This document shows positions 33,906 through 41,982 of a stretch of 64,000 bases of DNA, piece after piece. Position 1 is the first letter of the stretch. Each line of letters opens with the position of its first letter. Origin of the DNA: Erythrobacter sp. (GTDB lineage Bacteria; Pseudomonadota; Alphaproteobacteria; Sphingomonadales; Sphingomonadaceae). Location of the stretch: positions 62,001-126,000 of the forward strand of contig NZ_JASJAP010000001.1 of NCBI RefSeq assembly GCF_030066995.1. The letters are read 5' to 3'. The notes beneath the pieces were generated by a model. The model ran no database searches and was not told the DNA's origin. It was given only the letters and a program-made list of their open reading frames with translations. The position numbers and the translations under genes are program-made.

Positions 33906-35039
33906 GTGACTGTCCAGAAATCCCGCATTGTCGTTTTTGGCGCGTATGACGTTCGTAAGCCGCGCGTGCGCTTGCTCGTCGACGCGATCAGGCGCGCCGG
34001 GGCATTGCAAGATGATATCTTGGTTCGGGCCTGGGAGTTTGTGCCGCAAACCAGCGTGCCTTCGCGCATGAGTTTGGCTAAAGTGCTTTTCCGCATGGCG
34101 TTGCGCTACCCTGGGGCGTTGCTGCGCCTGATCCAAAGCGGTCGGGGAGGAGCAGTGCTGTTGCCTTATCCTGGTATTCTCGAGATTATCCTGATCGCCC
34201 CGATCGCACGGCTGCTGGGGCGGCGCTTGATCCTTGATGCCTTCCTGCCAATCCATGACACGATCGTGGGCGACCGAGGGCTGATTGGTGAGGGGGTGGT
34301 TTCCCGGCTGATCTGGTGGTTCGAAAAGGCGGCTTTGAGCCTCGCTGATATCATCATTGTCGATACCGACAGCCATGGCGAGTATTTTTCGGATGAGTTT
34401 GGAATCGATCCAGGCCGGTTTATGACCGTCCTCGTAGGAGCGGAGCCGCTGTTCACGACCGATCGCAAGCTTCTCCCCGTCGACGATATACTCGAAAACG
34501 ACGAACGGCCGATCGTGCTTTTCTATGGTCAGCTTATCCCGCTGCACGGTGTCCCGACGATCATCAGGGCCGCGCGTGAATATGAGGGGCCGGATGCGCG
34601 CTGGATTATAATCGGGCGCGGCCAGTTGGAGCCGCTTGTCGAGCAGGCACTGGCCGATGGCGGCGAGGCGCTCGCCAGGCAACTGACCTGGATCAAATGG
34701 GTCGATTATGAGAAATTGCCGAGCGTTATTGCCAAGGCGCGGATCTGCCTTGGCGTGTTCGGCGCATCGGAAAAGGCCGCGCGCGTGATTCCGAATAAGC
34801 TTTTCCAGCAGGCAGCGATGGGCAAGCCAGTTATTACCCGCGCAAGCCCCGCGGTCGATCTCCTTGCCCGAGATTTTCCTGAGATGGTAAAGACTGTGCC
34901 AGAGGATAACCCGAAGGCTCTGGCGCGAGCAGTCGCAGAGATGCTTTCAAACATCGAGGTAACCCCTGCATTTGTGTCCGGGCTTACCCCCGATGCGGGT
35001 GTCGTTACTCTCCTTGAACGGCTGTCTGCGGGCGATTGA
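33906..35039 (+). CDS. Glycosyltransferase family 4 protein
   Basis: A 377-residue GT-B fold glycosyltransferase, likely transferring a sugar from a nucleotide donor during surface polysaccharide synthesis. The C-terminal donor half is clearest: IVLFYGQLIPLHGVPTIIRA, WIIIGRGQLEPLVEQAL, then VIPNKLFQQAAMGKPVITR near the end, which corresponds to the E-x7-E type region with the first Glu absent. The N-terminal half contains FGAYDVRKPRVRLLVDAI. The start is GTG 33906; a TTG at 33876 is possible. The last 35 bp overlap the convergent flippase-like gene. Confidence 0.82.
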   Translation: MTVQKSRIVVFGAYDVRKPRVRLLVDAIRRAGALQDDILVRAWEFVPQTSVPSRMSLAKVLFRMALRYPGALLRLIQSGRGGAVLLPYPGILEIILIAPIARLLGRRLILDAFLPIHDTIVGDRGLIGEGVVSRLIWWFEKAALSLADIIIVDTDSHGEYFSDEFGIDPGRFMTVLVGAEPLFTTDRKLLPVDDILENDERPIVLFYGQLIPLHGVPTIIRAAREYEGPDARWIIIGRGQLEPLVEQALADGGEALARQLTWIKWVDYEKLPSVIAKARICLGVFGASEKAARVIPNKLFQQAAMGKPVITRASPAVDLLARDFPEMVKTVPEDNPKALARAVAEMLSNIEVTPAFVSGLTPDAGVVTLLERLSAGD

Positions 35040-35928
35040 AGAGAAAGGCACCGCCAAGGAGGAAATCGGAAGCCGTCATGCCTGCGCGAGACAAGAGCGC
35101 TATCGCCAACGCTTGGCTGGAAGGAAGTATCAGTGTCAGCAAGACGATCATTGTGCCTTCTCTCGCACCGAAACCAGCAGGTGCGATGAAGACTAAAAAG
35201 CCTGCACACCATGCCAGAGCATAAATTCCAGCCCCTTGTAGGATCGAGAGACCGCCCGGATCAGCGCCGAGCGCGCTCGCTATGAAGACCAGGTGAGTGC
35301 CTGCGGCCATCCACGCTATTAAAGCCAGCAAGATTGATCCAAAAACTGACCAAAAACTGACCGTGAAGCCGATATTTGCGACCCGCATAACTCTTTGGCG
35401 AACTGGCTCCCAAAGAAAAAGAGCAGCCACGATCGTTATCGACATGAGTGGCGCCCAGGCGACCCCGACTTTCTGACCATGGGAATACAAGGTTGGGATA
35501 GCGATGAAAAAGCCACTTCCGAAACCAATCATCGTTGCGACAAGCATAGTCGCGATAGCCAGTGACCGATCCATTCCTTCGGCTTTTGCGAGTTCAGCAG
35601 AGGCTAGGAATGACCAGAATGAGCCAGGCAGGTATTTTCCTAACTGCCCTGGGAAGAATATGCGAGCAGACGCGATCCAGCCAGGGCCGGACTGATGATC
35701 GGCTATCAGCATTCTCCAAGAACAGGCGGTAAGTATGATATTCAAAGCTGCGAATGCCATCGCCAACGCCAGTAAACCTGGATCCGCCCCTGTGAGCAAT
35801 CGCGTCAGTTCGTTTACATCGGAGCGGATGACCGTCCATGCAGCAATGAGAACCACAATCAAGAAGACGGCTTTCACCACGGTAAGCAACGTCCTTTGAG
35901 GCGTTTGATTTCGGTCGTAGGCGCTCAT
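35005..35928 (-). CDS. Flippase-like / LPG synthase TM-domain protein
   Basis: A 307-residue integral membrane protein with about eight helices, related to the lysylphosphatidylglycerol-synthase transmembrane domain (UPF0104/AglD/MprF-like). The family stretch WIASARIFFPGQLGKYLPGS is present, as is AGFLVFIAPAGFGAREGTMI. Proteins of this family next to glycosyltransferases are thought to move lipid-linked sugars across the membrane. It is the last gene of a five-gene minus-strand operon, 13 bp after the methyltransferase, and its 3' end overlaps the GT4 gene by 35 bp. Confidence 0.85.
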   Translation of the reverse strand: MSAYDRNQTPQRTLLTVVKAVFLIVVLIAAWTVIRSDVNELTRLLTGADPGLLALAMAFAALNIILTACSWRMLIADHQSGPGWIASARIFFPGQLGKYLPGSFWSFLASAELAKAEGMDRSLAIATMLVATMIGFGSGFFIAIPTLYSHGQKVGVAWAPLMSITIVAALFLWEPVRQRVMRVANIGFTVSFWSVFGSILLALIAWMAAGTHLVFIASALGADPGGLSILQGAGIYALAWCAGFLVFIAPAGFGAREGTMIVLLTLILPSSQALAIALLSRAGMTASDFLLGGAFLFNRPQTAVQGE

Positions 35929-35941
35929 GGCGCACGGCTTC

Positions 35942-36721
35942 TCATCGCGGTACGCGCGCTCTCGCGAGCAACCCGACGCCGCGGTCTGGAAAACGTTTGC
36001 TCAACTCGCAAAGCACTGGATTAACCAATTTCATGAGCCCTCCCAAAGGCCCCTCCGGTTGGAGTATCCTACCAGACGACGCTGTACGCTTTTCAAATAC
36101 CTCATCGTCGACCTCGGCAAGACGTCGTTTTGCAATGCGATTGCGAAGATGCTCCAAAAGTGGTCCGACGGGGAAACCATAATGCGTGATCTCTACATCC
36201 TTCATGCCGCTCTCTTCTAAAAGACACCTGAGGTCTTGCGCATCGTAGCGGCGATAGTGACCTACCATTTCGTCCCAGGCGCCATAGCGATGACGGTATG
36301 CCGGCGCGCTGATAACTATTTGGCCGCCGGCTTTAATCCTCTCGCCCCATTTTTTGAGAGCTGCTGCATCATCCTCTATATGTTCAATAACTTCGAACGC
36401 GCAGACACAGTCGAATCGAGGAAGTTCGGGGAAAGCCTCAACACCAATGTTGCGGACTTCAAGGCTCGGGCCTTCTAGGCGCCGCGCAATCATGAAAGAT
36501 GTCTTGTCAGGCTCTAGGGCGGTGACATGGGCACCCCTAGCAGCCATTCGCGCCGCGAAGGCTCCCCGACCGCAACCTATTTCCAAGATGCTCGCACCTG
36601 CGCCAGGAAGCATGGTGCTCGCCGCCTCCCAACGCATCGCTGCGCCCGGTGCTAGGGGTGGAAGGATGCTGACTCTTGGCATGCCCAGTTCACTTCCGAT
36701 ATTTTCGAACGCAGTCATCAT
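35942..36721 (-). CDS. Class I SAM-dependent methyltransferase
   Basis: A 259-residue methyltransferase of the Methyltransf_11/UbiG-like kind. Motif I is ILEIGCGRGAFAARMAARGA with ALEPD for the ribose contact, and FDCVCAFEVIEHIEDDAAAL is the post-I region. In glycan clusters such enzymes methylate sugars or polyprenyl-linked intermediates; that role here is inferred from context. The start ATG at 36721 overlaps the stop of the upstream 104-residue gene as TGATG, so they are probably translationally coupled. A TTG one codon earlier is an alternative. Confidence 0.85.
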   Translation of the reverse strand: MMTAFENIGSELGMPRVSILPPLAPGAAMRWEAASTMLPGAGASILEIGCGRGAFAARMAARGAHVTALEPDKTSFMIARRLEGPSLEVRNIGVEAFPELPRFDCVCAFEVIEHIEDDAAALKKWGERIKAGGQIVISAPAYRHRYGAWDEMVGHYRRYDAQDLRCLLEESGMKDVEITHYGFPVGPLLEHLRNRIAKRRLAEVDDEVFEKRTASSGRILQPEGPLGGLMKLVNPVLCELSKRFPDRGVGLLARARVPR

Positions 36722-37035
36722 CAATAGTCCGCAAGGAGAGCGGATAGAGCTGTTTCGCTCGCCACCGGCTCGCCCGCTGCGGCCCAGCGAAGTGTCACCT
36801 CCTGCGCTCTGGTACGAGCGAAATCGTAGCCTCCGCGATCGAGATCTAGGATGGTTCCGGCGAGGACAGCTTCGCCATCGTCGACAAGGCCCGTGCGTTC
36901 AACGCGATATTGGCCTGGAACGGCAACCGCTTCATCAAGCTTGCGATTACCCGCTGCGATCTTGGTTTGTGCTGAACGGTCGCGAACGCTTGCGAACTCG
37001 CTGGCTGCCAGTTGGTTTTTGATGCTCTTCTGCAT
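36721..37035 (-). CDS. Short protein homologous to the C-terminus of the adjacent GT-C-like protein
   Basis: A 104-residue soluble protein. Its last 73 residues align without gaps to the last 73 residues of the upstream gene product, about 41% identical (30 of 73 by my count). Shared features are DE-x-VAVPG near the start of the match, LRWA-x-AG in the middle and DY at the very C-terminus. It may be the remnant of a duplicated neighbour or a stand-alone copy of a beta-strand-rich domain. It starts 2 bp after the stop of the larger gene and overlaps the methyltransferase start, so the operon is unbroken and the protein is probably made. Confidence 0.75.
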   Translation of the reverse strand: MQKSIKNQLAASEFASVRDRSAQTKIAAGNRKLDEAVAVPGQYRVERTGLVDDGEAVLAGTILDLDRGGYDFARTRAQEVTLRWAAAGEPVASETALSALLADY

Positions 37036-37037
37036 GC

Positions 37038-38690
37038 CTAATAGTCCGTGAACAGGTCCGAGACGGTCAAGTTGCTTGCTGTGGGCTTTCCTGCCTTTGC
37101 CCAGCGCAAACTCGCGCTCCCTTGTCCTGAGTTTACGATCGAGTAGCGCGCCCGTTCGAGGTTTACCTGGGTGCCGACCGGATAGACTTTTTCGTCGATC
37201 GTCAAGGCGTTGACCTCGACGCTATACAAACCAGGCACAGCAACATACTCGTCCACCAGGCTGCTTTGTGCAGGGATAGTCTTGCCCGCTACATAGATCA
37301 TCCCACTATGTTCAATGAAGTTATTTCGAAGGGTCTTCTCATCTTCAGGCAACAGACGATCCCCTTTTGGGTCCGCCGCGAACACATTATGTAGGGCGAG
37401 CGAGTTCTTGATAAGGAGGGGAACTGGGTTCTCTTCAAGAGCGCGAGAGTAAAGTGGTCTACCTTCGGCAAGGTAATCCGAAAGGGCCCAACCCGATGCA
37501 AAGCCTAGCACCGCCCGAGGGTAATCGCCGAGTACACCGCACTCATCGATAAAGTAGACCGGCTCAGGAAAGACGGCTCGCAATTGTTGTTGGAAGAGCC
37601 TCTGATCGCCGAGCGGTTCGCGGGGTTCTGCGAACCACAAAGCGACCGCGTTCAACGTCAGCATGGCGCACACCCCGACCGTCCCATAGCGTTTCGCGAC
37701 CTGCTCAATCACGGGAGCAAGCGCAATCGCAACCGGAGGCAGAAGAAACGTGAAATAGTAAGGAAAGGCGTTGCGATAGAAGGCCACCGAGAGCAGCGGG
37801 GCAGCCAAAAGCGCCAAGGTCAGTTTAGTGGATTTCGTTCCTTCGCCTCTTATCAGCCAAACAATAAAAACAATGACTAGCAGGGCGAATAGGGGAGCGA
37901 GTAGGACTTGCTTGAGGAGGTAGCGGCCCTGAGGGAACAACCCGGCGGTGAACATCCTTTGAGCAGACGAAGTAAGCGTTTCGGAGACATAATCCGCTGT
38001 TTCTCCTCCAAAGATGAAGAAGAAGGTAGAGAGGGCAAAGCAAACTATCGCAGCTCCAGCGATTTTGAGGCCACGTGATGGGCGAATTGAGAGTTCTCTT
38101 TTGCGGAGAAGGATTGCCCCGAGAAAACAAGGCGCCCACAGCACTGATTTGATGGTCGACAACACGGCCAGCACGAGTAGAGCGAATAATAAACCGCAAT
38201 TGATCAGATTCACGCGCCCACGCAGTCCAAGCGCGAGCGCGCTCATTAACAGTGCGGCCGCGATGACATCGGCCCGCAGAGCAAAACCATTCGTAAAGGC
38301 GTAGCCAGCGGTGAGGTAAGTAAGGCCGCATAGTAAGGAGACATGGACCGATGCGAAACGCCGCGCGGCAACATAGATCCCCCAGACCGTAACGACCTGA
38401 AAGACAAGGATAAAGGTGCGTATAAATATGATCTGGTCAAGCGTCGGAATTGCCAGATGTGTCACCCAGCTGAACAACGGCACGAAGGGTGTCTGCAAAA
38501 ACTGGACTTCCTCTCCACGCACTGACGCAGTGATAAGCGAGTAGTGCCATAGTTCGTCCCAGTTGATGGTCTTTACGAAGACCAGATGCAGTTGCAGGCC
38601 GACGACGATCCCGAGCGCCACGAGGATGACGTGCGGTATGGAAACGATTTCGGAACTTGTCCTTTTGGGGTTCGCTACCGCTACGCTCAT
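37038..38690 (-). CDS. Multi-span membrane protein, GT-C/ArnT-like glycosyltransferase candidate
   Basis: A 550-residue protein with about ten hydrophobic helices in the first 370 residues and a soluble C-terminal part. INWDELWHYSLI after the first helix has the acidic residues in the first periplasmic loop that mark GT-C enzymes (the ArnT/GT39 D-E position). The last 75 residues form a domain that is also encoded by the next gene. It should use a polyprenyl-phosphate sugar donor, which fits the DPM1-like GT2 gene upstream, whose stop overlaps this start as ATGA. Donor and acceptor are unknown. Confidence 0.75.
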   Translation of the reverse strand: MSVAVANPKRTSSEIVSIPHVILVALGIVVGLQLHLVFVKTINWDELWHYSLITASVRGEEVQFLQTPFVPLFSWVTHLAIPTLDQIIFIRTFILVFQVVTVWGIYVAARRFASVHVSLLCGLTYLTAGYAFTNGFALRADVIAAALLMSALALGLRGRVNLINCGLLFALLVLAVLSTIKSVLWAPCFLGAILLRKRELSIRPSRGLKIAGAAIVCFALSTFFFIFGGETADYVSETLTSSAQRMFTAGLFPQGRYLLKQVLLAPLFALLVIVFIVWLIRGEGTKSTKLTLALLAAPLLSVAFYRNAFPYYFTFLLPPVAIALAPVIEQVAKRYGTVGVCAMLTLNAVALWFAEPREPLGDQRLFQQQLRAVFPEPVYFIDECGVLGDYPRAVLGFASGWALSDYLAEGRPLYSRALEENPVPLLIKNSLALHNVFAADPKGDRLLPEDEKTLRNNFIEHSGMIYVAGKTIPAQSSLVDEYVAVPGLYSVEVNALTIDEKVYPVGTQVNLERARYSIVNSGQGSASLRWAKAGKPTASNLTVSDLFTDY

Positions 38691-39703
38691 TGCGTCGCTT
38701 CCTGTCGTTCGAACAGGTGTTCGTGCGCATCGTCCGGCAAGGTAGACGCCTTGGCTGCGTCAAGCCTTTCCTCTAGCTGGCGCAGCTTCAGCAGGCTGGC
38801 TTCGAGCAGCTTACGGTTGGTAGCAATTAGATCGGCGAGAATGCCCAGCGTGGTCACCAAGACACCAACAGTAAATAGAGCTCCACCGATTACGAGCGAC
38901 TGGACATGCCCGCCGCCATCACCGTTTGCAAAAAACCAGAGGAAGCGCCCAATTGGGAAAAGGCCGATCAAGATAGCCATCAGTCCAAGCCCCGCGAAGA
39001 CACGAAGCGCGTTAAACGTCGTGTAAGCGCGCAGGATCGTCACTCCGGTCTGCTGGATAAAGCTTGGGATTGACGTGAACAGTCGCGACGGTCGCGTGGC
39101 GGCGTGCGTGCGGATTGGCACAGAGGTGATTGCAAGACGTTTACGTCCTGCCTGGATGAGCATGTCGGTCGTGTAACTAAACTCAGTGGTGATGTTGATC
39201 CGTTGCGCGGCCTCTCGGCTGATCGCGCGAAAACCCGAAACTGCGTCGGTTATATCGGTGGCGGACAGCGTTCGCACGACATAGCTGCCGAGCCTCTGAA
39301 GTAGCCGCTTTCCACGCCCAAAATGTGCGTTATGACCGACCGAACGATCACCAATGCAAATGTCCGCCTCGCCTGCAACCACCGGCGCAACGATGCGGGC
39401 TATATCGGCGCCTTCATATTGGCCGTCAGCGTCGGTATTGACGACAATGTCGGCGCCTTCGGCAAGACATTTTTCGAGGCCTGACCGAAAGGCGTCGGCA
39501 AGCCCCCGATTGCAGCGGTGGCGCACAATATGATGCACTCCCCACCGCCGCGCCACCCCTGATGTATCATCTGCACTGCCATCATCAATGATACAATACT
39601 CAATAGTATCAATGCCTTCCAAGACACGCGGCAGCTTGGCCAGAGTTTCCGGAAGCACCTCCGCCTCGTTCAGGCAAGGAATTTGGATGATGAGCTTTGT
39701 CAT
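38687..39703 (-). CDS. Glycosyltransferase family 2, polyprenyl-phosphate type
   Basis: A 338-residue GT-A enzyme with two C-terminal membrane helices, like bacterial dolichol/undecaprenyl-phosphate sugar synthases. Catalytic segments are IQIPCLNEAEVLPETL, CIIDDGSADDT and VNTDADGQYEGADI (DxD), with AVSGFRAISREAAQRI after them. It probably makes the lipid-linked sugar used by the GT-C-like protein encoded next. The ATG at 39703 fits the family N-terminus; the frame is open to 39781. It is the first gene of the minus-strand operon, with a 248-bp divergent region shared with glmS. Confidence 0.9.
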   Translation of the reverse strand: MTKLIIQIPCLNEAEVLPETLAKLPRVLEGIDTIEYCIIDDGSADDTSGVARRWGVHHIVRHRCNRGLADAFRSGLEKCLAEGADIVVNTDADGQYEGADIARIVAPVVAGEADICIGDRSVGHNAHFGRGKRLLQRLGSYVVRTLSATDITDAVSGFRAISREAAQRINITTEFSYTTDMLIQAGRKRLAITSVPIRTHAATRPSRLFTSIPSFIQQTGVTILRAYTTFNALRVFAGLGLMAILIGLFPIGRFLWFFANGDGGGHVQSLVIGGALFTVGVLVTTLGILADLIATNRKLLEASLLKLRQLEERLDAAKASTLPDDAHEHLFERQEATQ

Positions 39704-39951
39704 GGTAACTTGATCGAAGCCCCCGTTAGGCGAAAGCTGTGCGCCGTTGTCGTGAGGTGTTACCGGGGGGAATTTAATCAAACGTAAACCATGAGCCAGA
39801 CAGGTGTTGTGTCACGATACTGACACCAGCAATGCGTCCGTCGGTTCGCCCTTCTCTTGAATTCTTCAACCCTACATTCATCGCCTTCGGGCTAAAGGCC
39901 CGCTAACGAGCGCTTCAGCGGGTCCGTGATCAGGGGGACAAACACAAGACA

Positions 39952-41787
39952 ATGTGCGGAATCATTGGGATTGTAAGCGGCACGGCGGTCGCTGATCGGC
40001 TCGTGGATGGGCTGCGCCGGATGGAGTATCGCGGATACGATTCCGCCGGCATCTGCGTCATCCACGATGGCGCGCTGGTCCGCCGCCGCGCCGAGGGTAA
40101 ACTGGCCAATCTTGTCAGCGTTTTGCGGGATGATCCGGCCGACGGCGTGATCGGCATTGCGCACACGCGCTGGGCAACCCACGGGGCGCCAACAGCCTCG
40201 AACGCGCACCCGCACGCAACGAGCGAGGTGGCCATCGTACACAATGGCATCATCGAGAATTTCAAGGAACTGCGCGCCGAGCTTGCCGGGGAAGGGCGCG
40301 CGTTTGAGAGCGAGACGGACAGCGAAGTGGTGGCGCATCTGATCTCAAGCCGGATCGAAGCGGGCGACACCCCGCAGGATGCGGTGCGCGCTGTCCTTCC
40401 GCGTCTGCGCGGTGCCTTCGCGCTGGCGATCACCTTTCGCGCGCACCCCGACTTGCTGATCGGCGCACGGCTCGGCTCGCCGCTGGTCGTCGGTCATGGC
40501 GCGAGCGAGAACGGGGGCGAGATGTTTCTGGGTTCGGACGCGCTCGCGCTCGCTCCGCTGACGCAGCGCATTACCTATCTCGAAGAGGGCGATTGGGTGA
40601 TCGTCAGGCGCGGCAGCGCGCAAATCTTCGACGCGCAGGGGCGCGAGACCGTACGCGCGGTGCAACCTTCAGGCGCTTCGGCGGCGGCGGTCGAGAAGGG
40701 CAATTATCGCCATTTCATGCAAAAGGAGATTTTCGAGCAGCCCACCGTGGTGGCGCAAACGCTGAGCTCCTATCTGCGACGCGAGGACAACTCGGTTGCG
40801 CTCCCGCAATTCGATTTCGACATTTCGAATGTCCGGCGGCTCACCATCGTTGCGTGTGGGACGTCGTATTACGCCGGCATGGTGGCCAAGTACTGGTTTG
40901 AACAATTCGCCCGCGTGCCGGTCGATATCGATGTGGCGAGCGAGTTCCGTTATCGCGAACCGGTTCTTGAAGAAGGCGGTCTGGCGCTGTTCATCTCGCA
41001 ATCGGGCGAGACAGCCGACACGCTTGCGGCGCTGCGCCACTGCAAATCGGAAGGGCAGGTCATCGCAGTGGTGGTCAATGTGCCCACCAGCACGATGGCG
41101 CGCGAAGCCGACCTTTTGCTCCCGACGCACGCTGGACCCGAGATCGGCGTCGCCTCGACCAAGGCGTTTACCTGCCAGCTCGCCGTGCTTGCGGCGCTCG
41201 CGGCGCATATGGCGGTCAAGAAGGGCCTGCTGGATCGCAAGGCTGAGGCGGAGATTGTCGGCCATCTCCTCGAAGCCCCGGCTGCGCTGAACGCGGCGCT
41301 GCATCACGATGACGATATCGCCGCGATGGCGCCGCTGATCGCGCCGGCGCGCGACGTGCTTTATCTGGGGCGAGGGCAGGACTATCCGCTTGCGCTTGAA
41401 GGGGCGTTGAAATTAAAGGAAATCAGTTACATACACGCCGAAGGCTATGCGTCGGGCGAGATGAAGCACGGGCCTATTGCGCTCATTGATGACGACGTTC
41501 CGGTGGTGGTGATCGCGCCTTCGGGGCCACTGTTTGAAAAAACGGTGTCCAACATGGAAGAGGTGCGCGCGCGCGGTGGCAAGGTGGTGCTCATTTCCGA
41601 TGCGACGGGTCTTGAACAGGCCGGCGAGGGCTGCTTGGCCACAATCGAGATGCCCGTGGTCCACCCGCTTATCGCGCCGCTCGTCTACGCCATTCCGGTG
41701 CAACTGCTCGCTTACCACGTGGCGCTGGTGAAAGGGACCGACGTGGATCAACCGCGCAATCTGGCGAAGTCGGTGACGGTCGAGTGA
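39952..41787 (+). CDS. glmS: Glutamine--fructose-6-phosphate aminotransferase
   Basis: Makes glucosamine-6-phosphate from fructose-6-phosphate and glutamine, the first step to UDP-GlcNAc. The 611-residue protein has Cys2 as N-terminal nucleophile (MCGIIGIVSG), THTRWATHG-like AHTRWATHGAP, NGIIENFKELR, and two SIS domains, with VACGTSYYAGMVAKYW and SQSGETADTLAALR in the first and the C-terminal PRNLAKSVTVE ending. The stop codon is followed by a gene-free 195 bp. No glmS ribozyme is expected or seen. It lies next to the glycan operon on the opposite strand, consistent with sugar supply. Confidence 0.97.
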   Translation: MCGIIGIVSGTAVADRLVDGLRRMEYRGYDSAGICVIHDGALVRRRAEGKLANLVSVLRDDPADGVIGIAHTRWATHGAPTASNAHPHATSEVAIVHNGIIENFKELRAELAGEGRAFESETDSEVVAHLISSRIEAGDTPQDAVRAVLPRLRGAFALAITFRAHPDLLIGARLGSPLVVGHGASENGGEMFLGSDALALAPLTQRITYLEEGDWVIVRRGSAQIFDAQGRETVRAVQPSGASAAAVEKGNYRHFMQKEIFEQPTVVAQTLSSYLRREDNSVALPQFDFDISNVRRLTIVACGTSYYAGMVAKYWFEQFARVPVDIDVASEFRYREPVLEEGGLALFISQSGETADTLAALRHCKSEGQVIAVVVNVPTSTMAREADLLLPTHAGPEIGVASTKAFTCQLAVLAALAAHMAVKKGLLDRKAEAEIVGHLLEAPAALNAALHHDDDIAAMAPLIAPARDVLYLGRGQDYPLALEGALKLKEISYIHAEGYASGEMKHGPIALIDDDVPVVVIAPSGPLFEKTVSNMEEVRARGGKVVLISDATGLEQAGEGCLATIEMPVVHPLIAPLVYAIPVQLLAYHVALVKGTDVDQPRNLAKSVTVE

Positions 41788-41982
41788 GCAAGTTACCCAG
41801 CCTTGCGCTCACATCGTTCCATCGACCTTCTTCCAGTGGGCGTAAGCGTGCCCGCCAGGCGCCAAGACACCATGTCGCTGCGACCGGTTAACCCGCCTGT
41901 TCTGAAGGGATAATCAAACCGTCCGAGCGCGTATCGCCCGGCGCGCAGAGCTTTACCGGGTTCTAACCTTTCCACTCTAGCC

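Noticed and set aside
33645..34682. A 345-codon minus-strand frame spanning the relic gene and the GT4 gene
   Set aside because: The relic's family-like residues are in a different minus frame, and GT4 on the plus strand has clear motifs.
39704..39951. A glmS-type ribozyme or riboswitch before glmS
   Set aside because: That element is known from Gram-positive bacteria; nothing resembling its conserved core was seen here.
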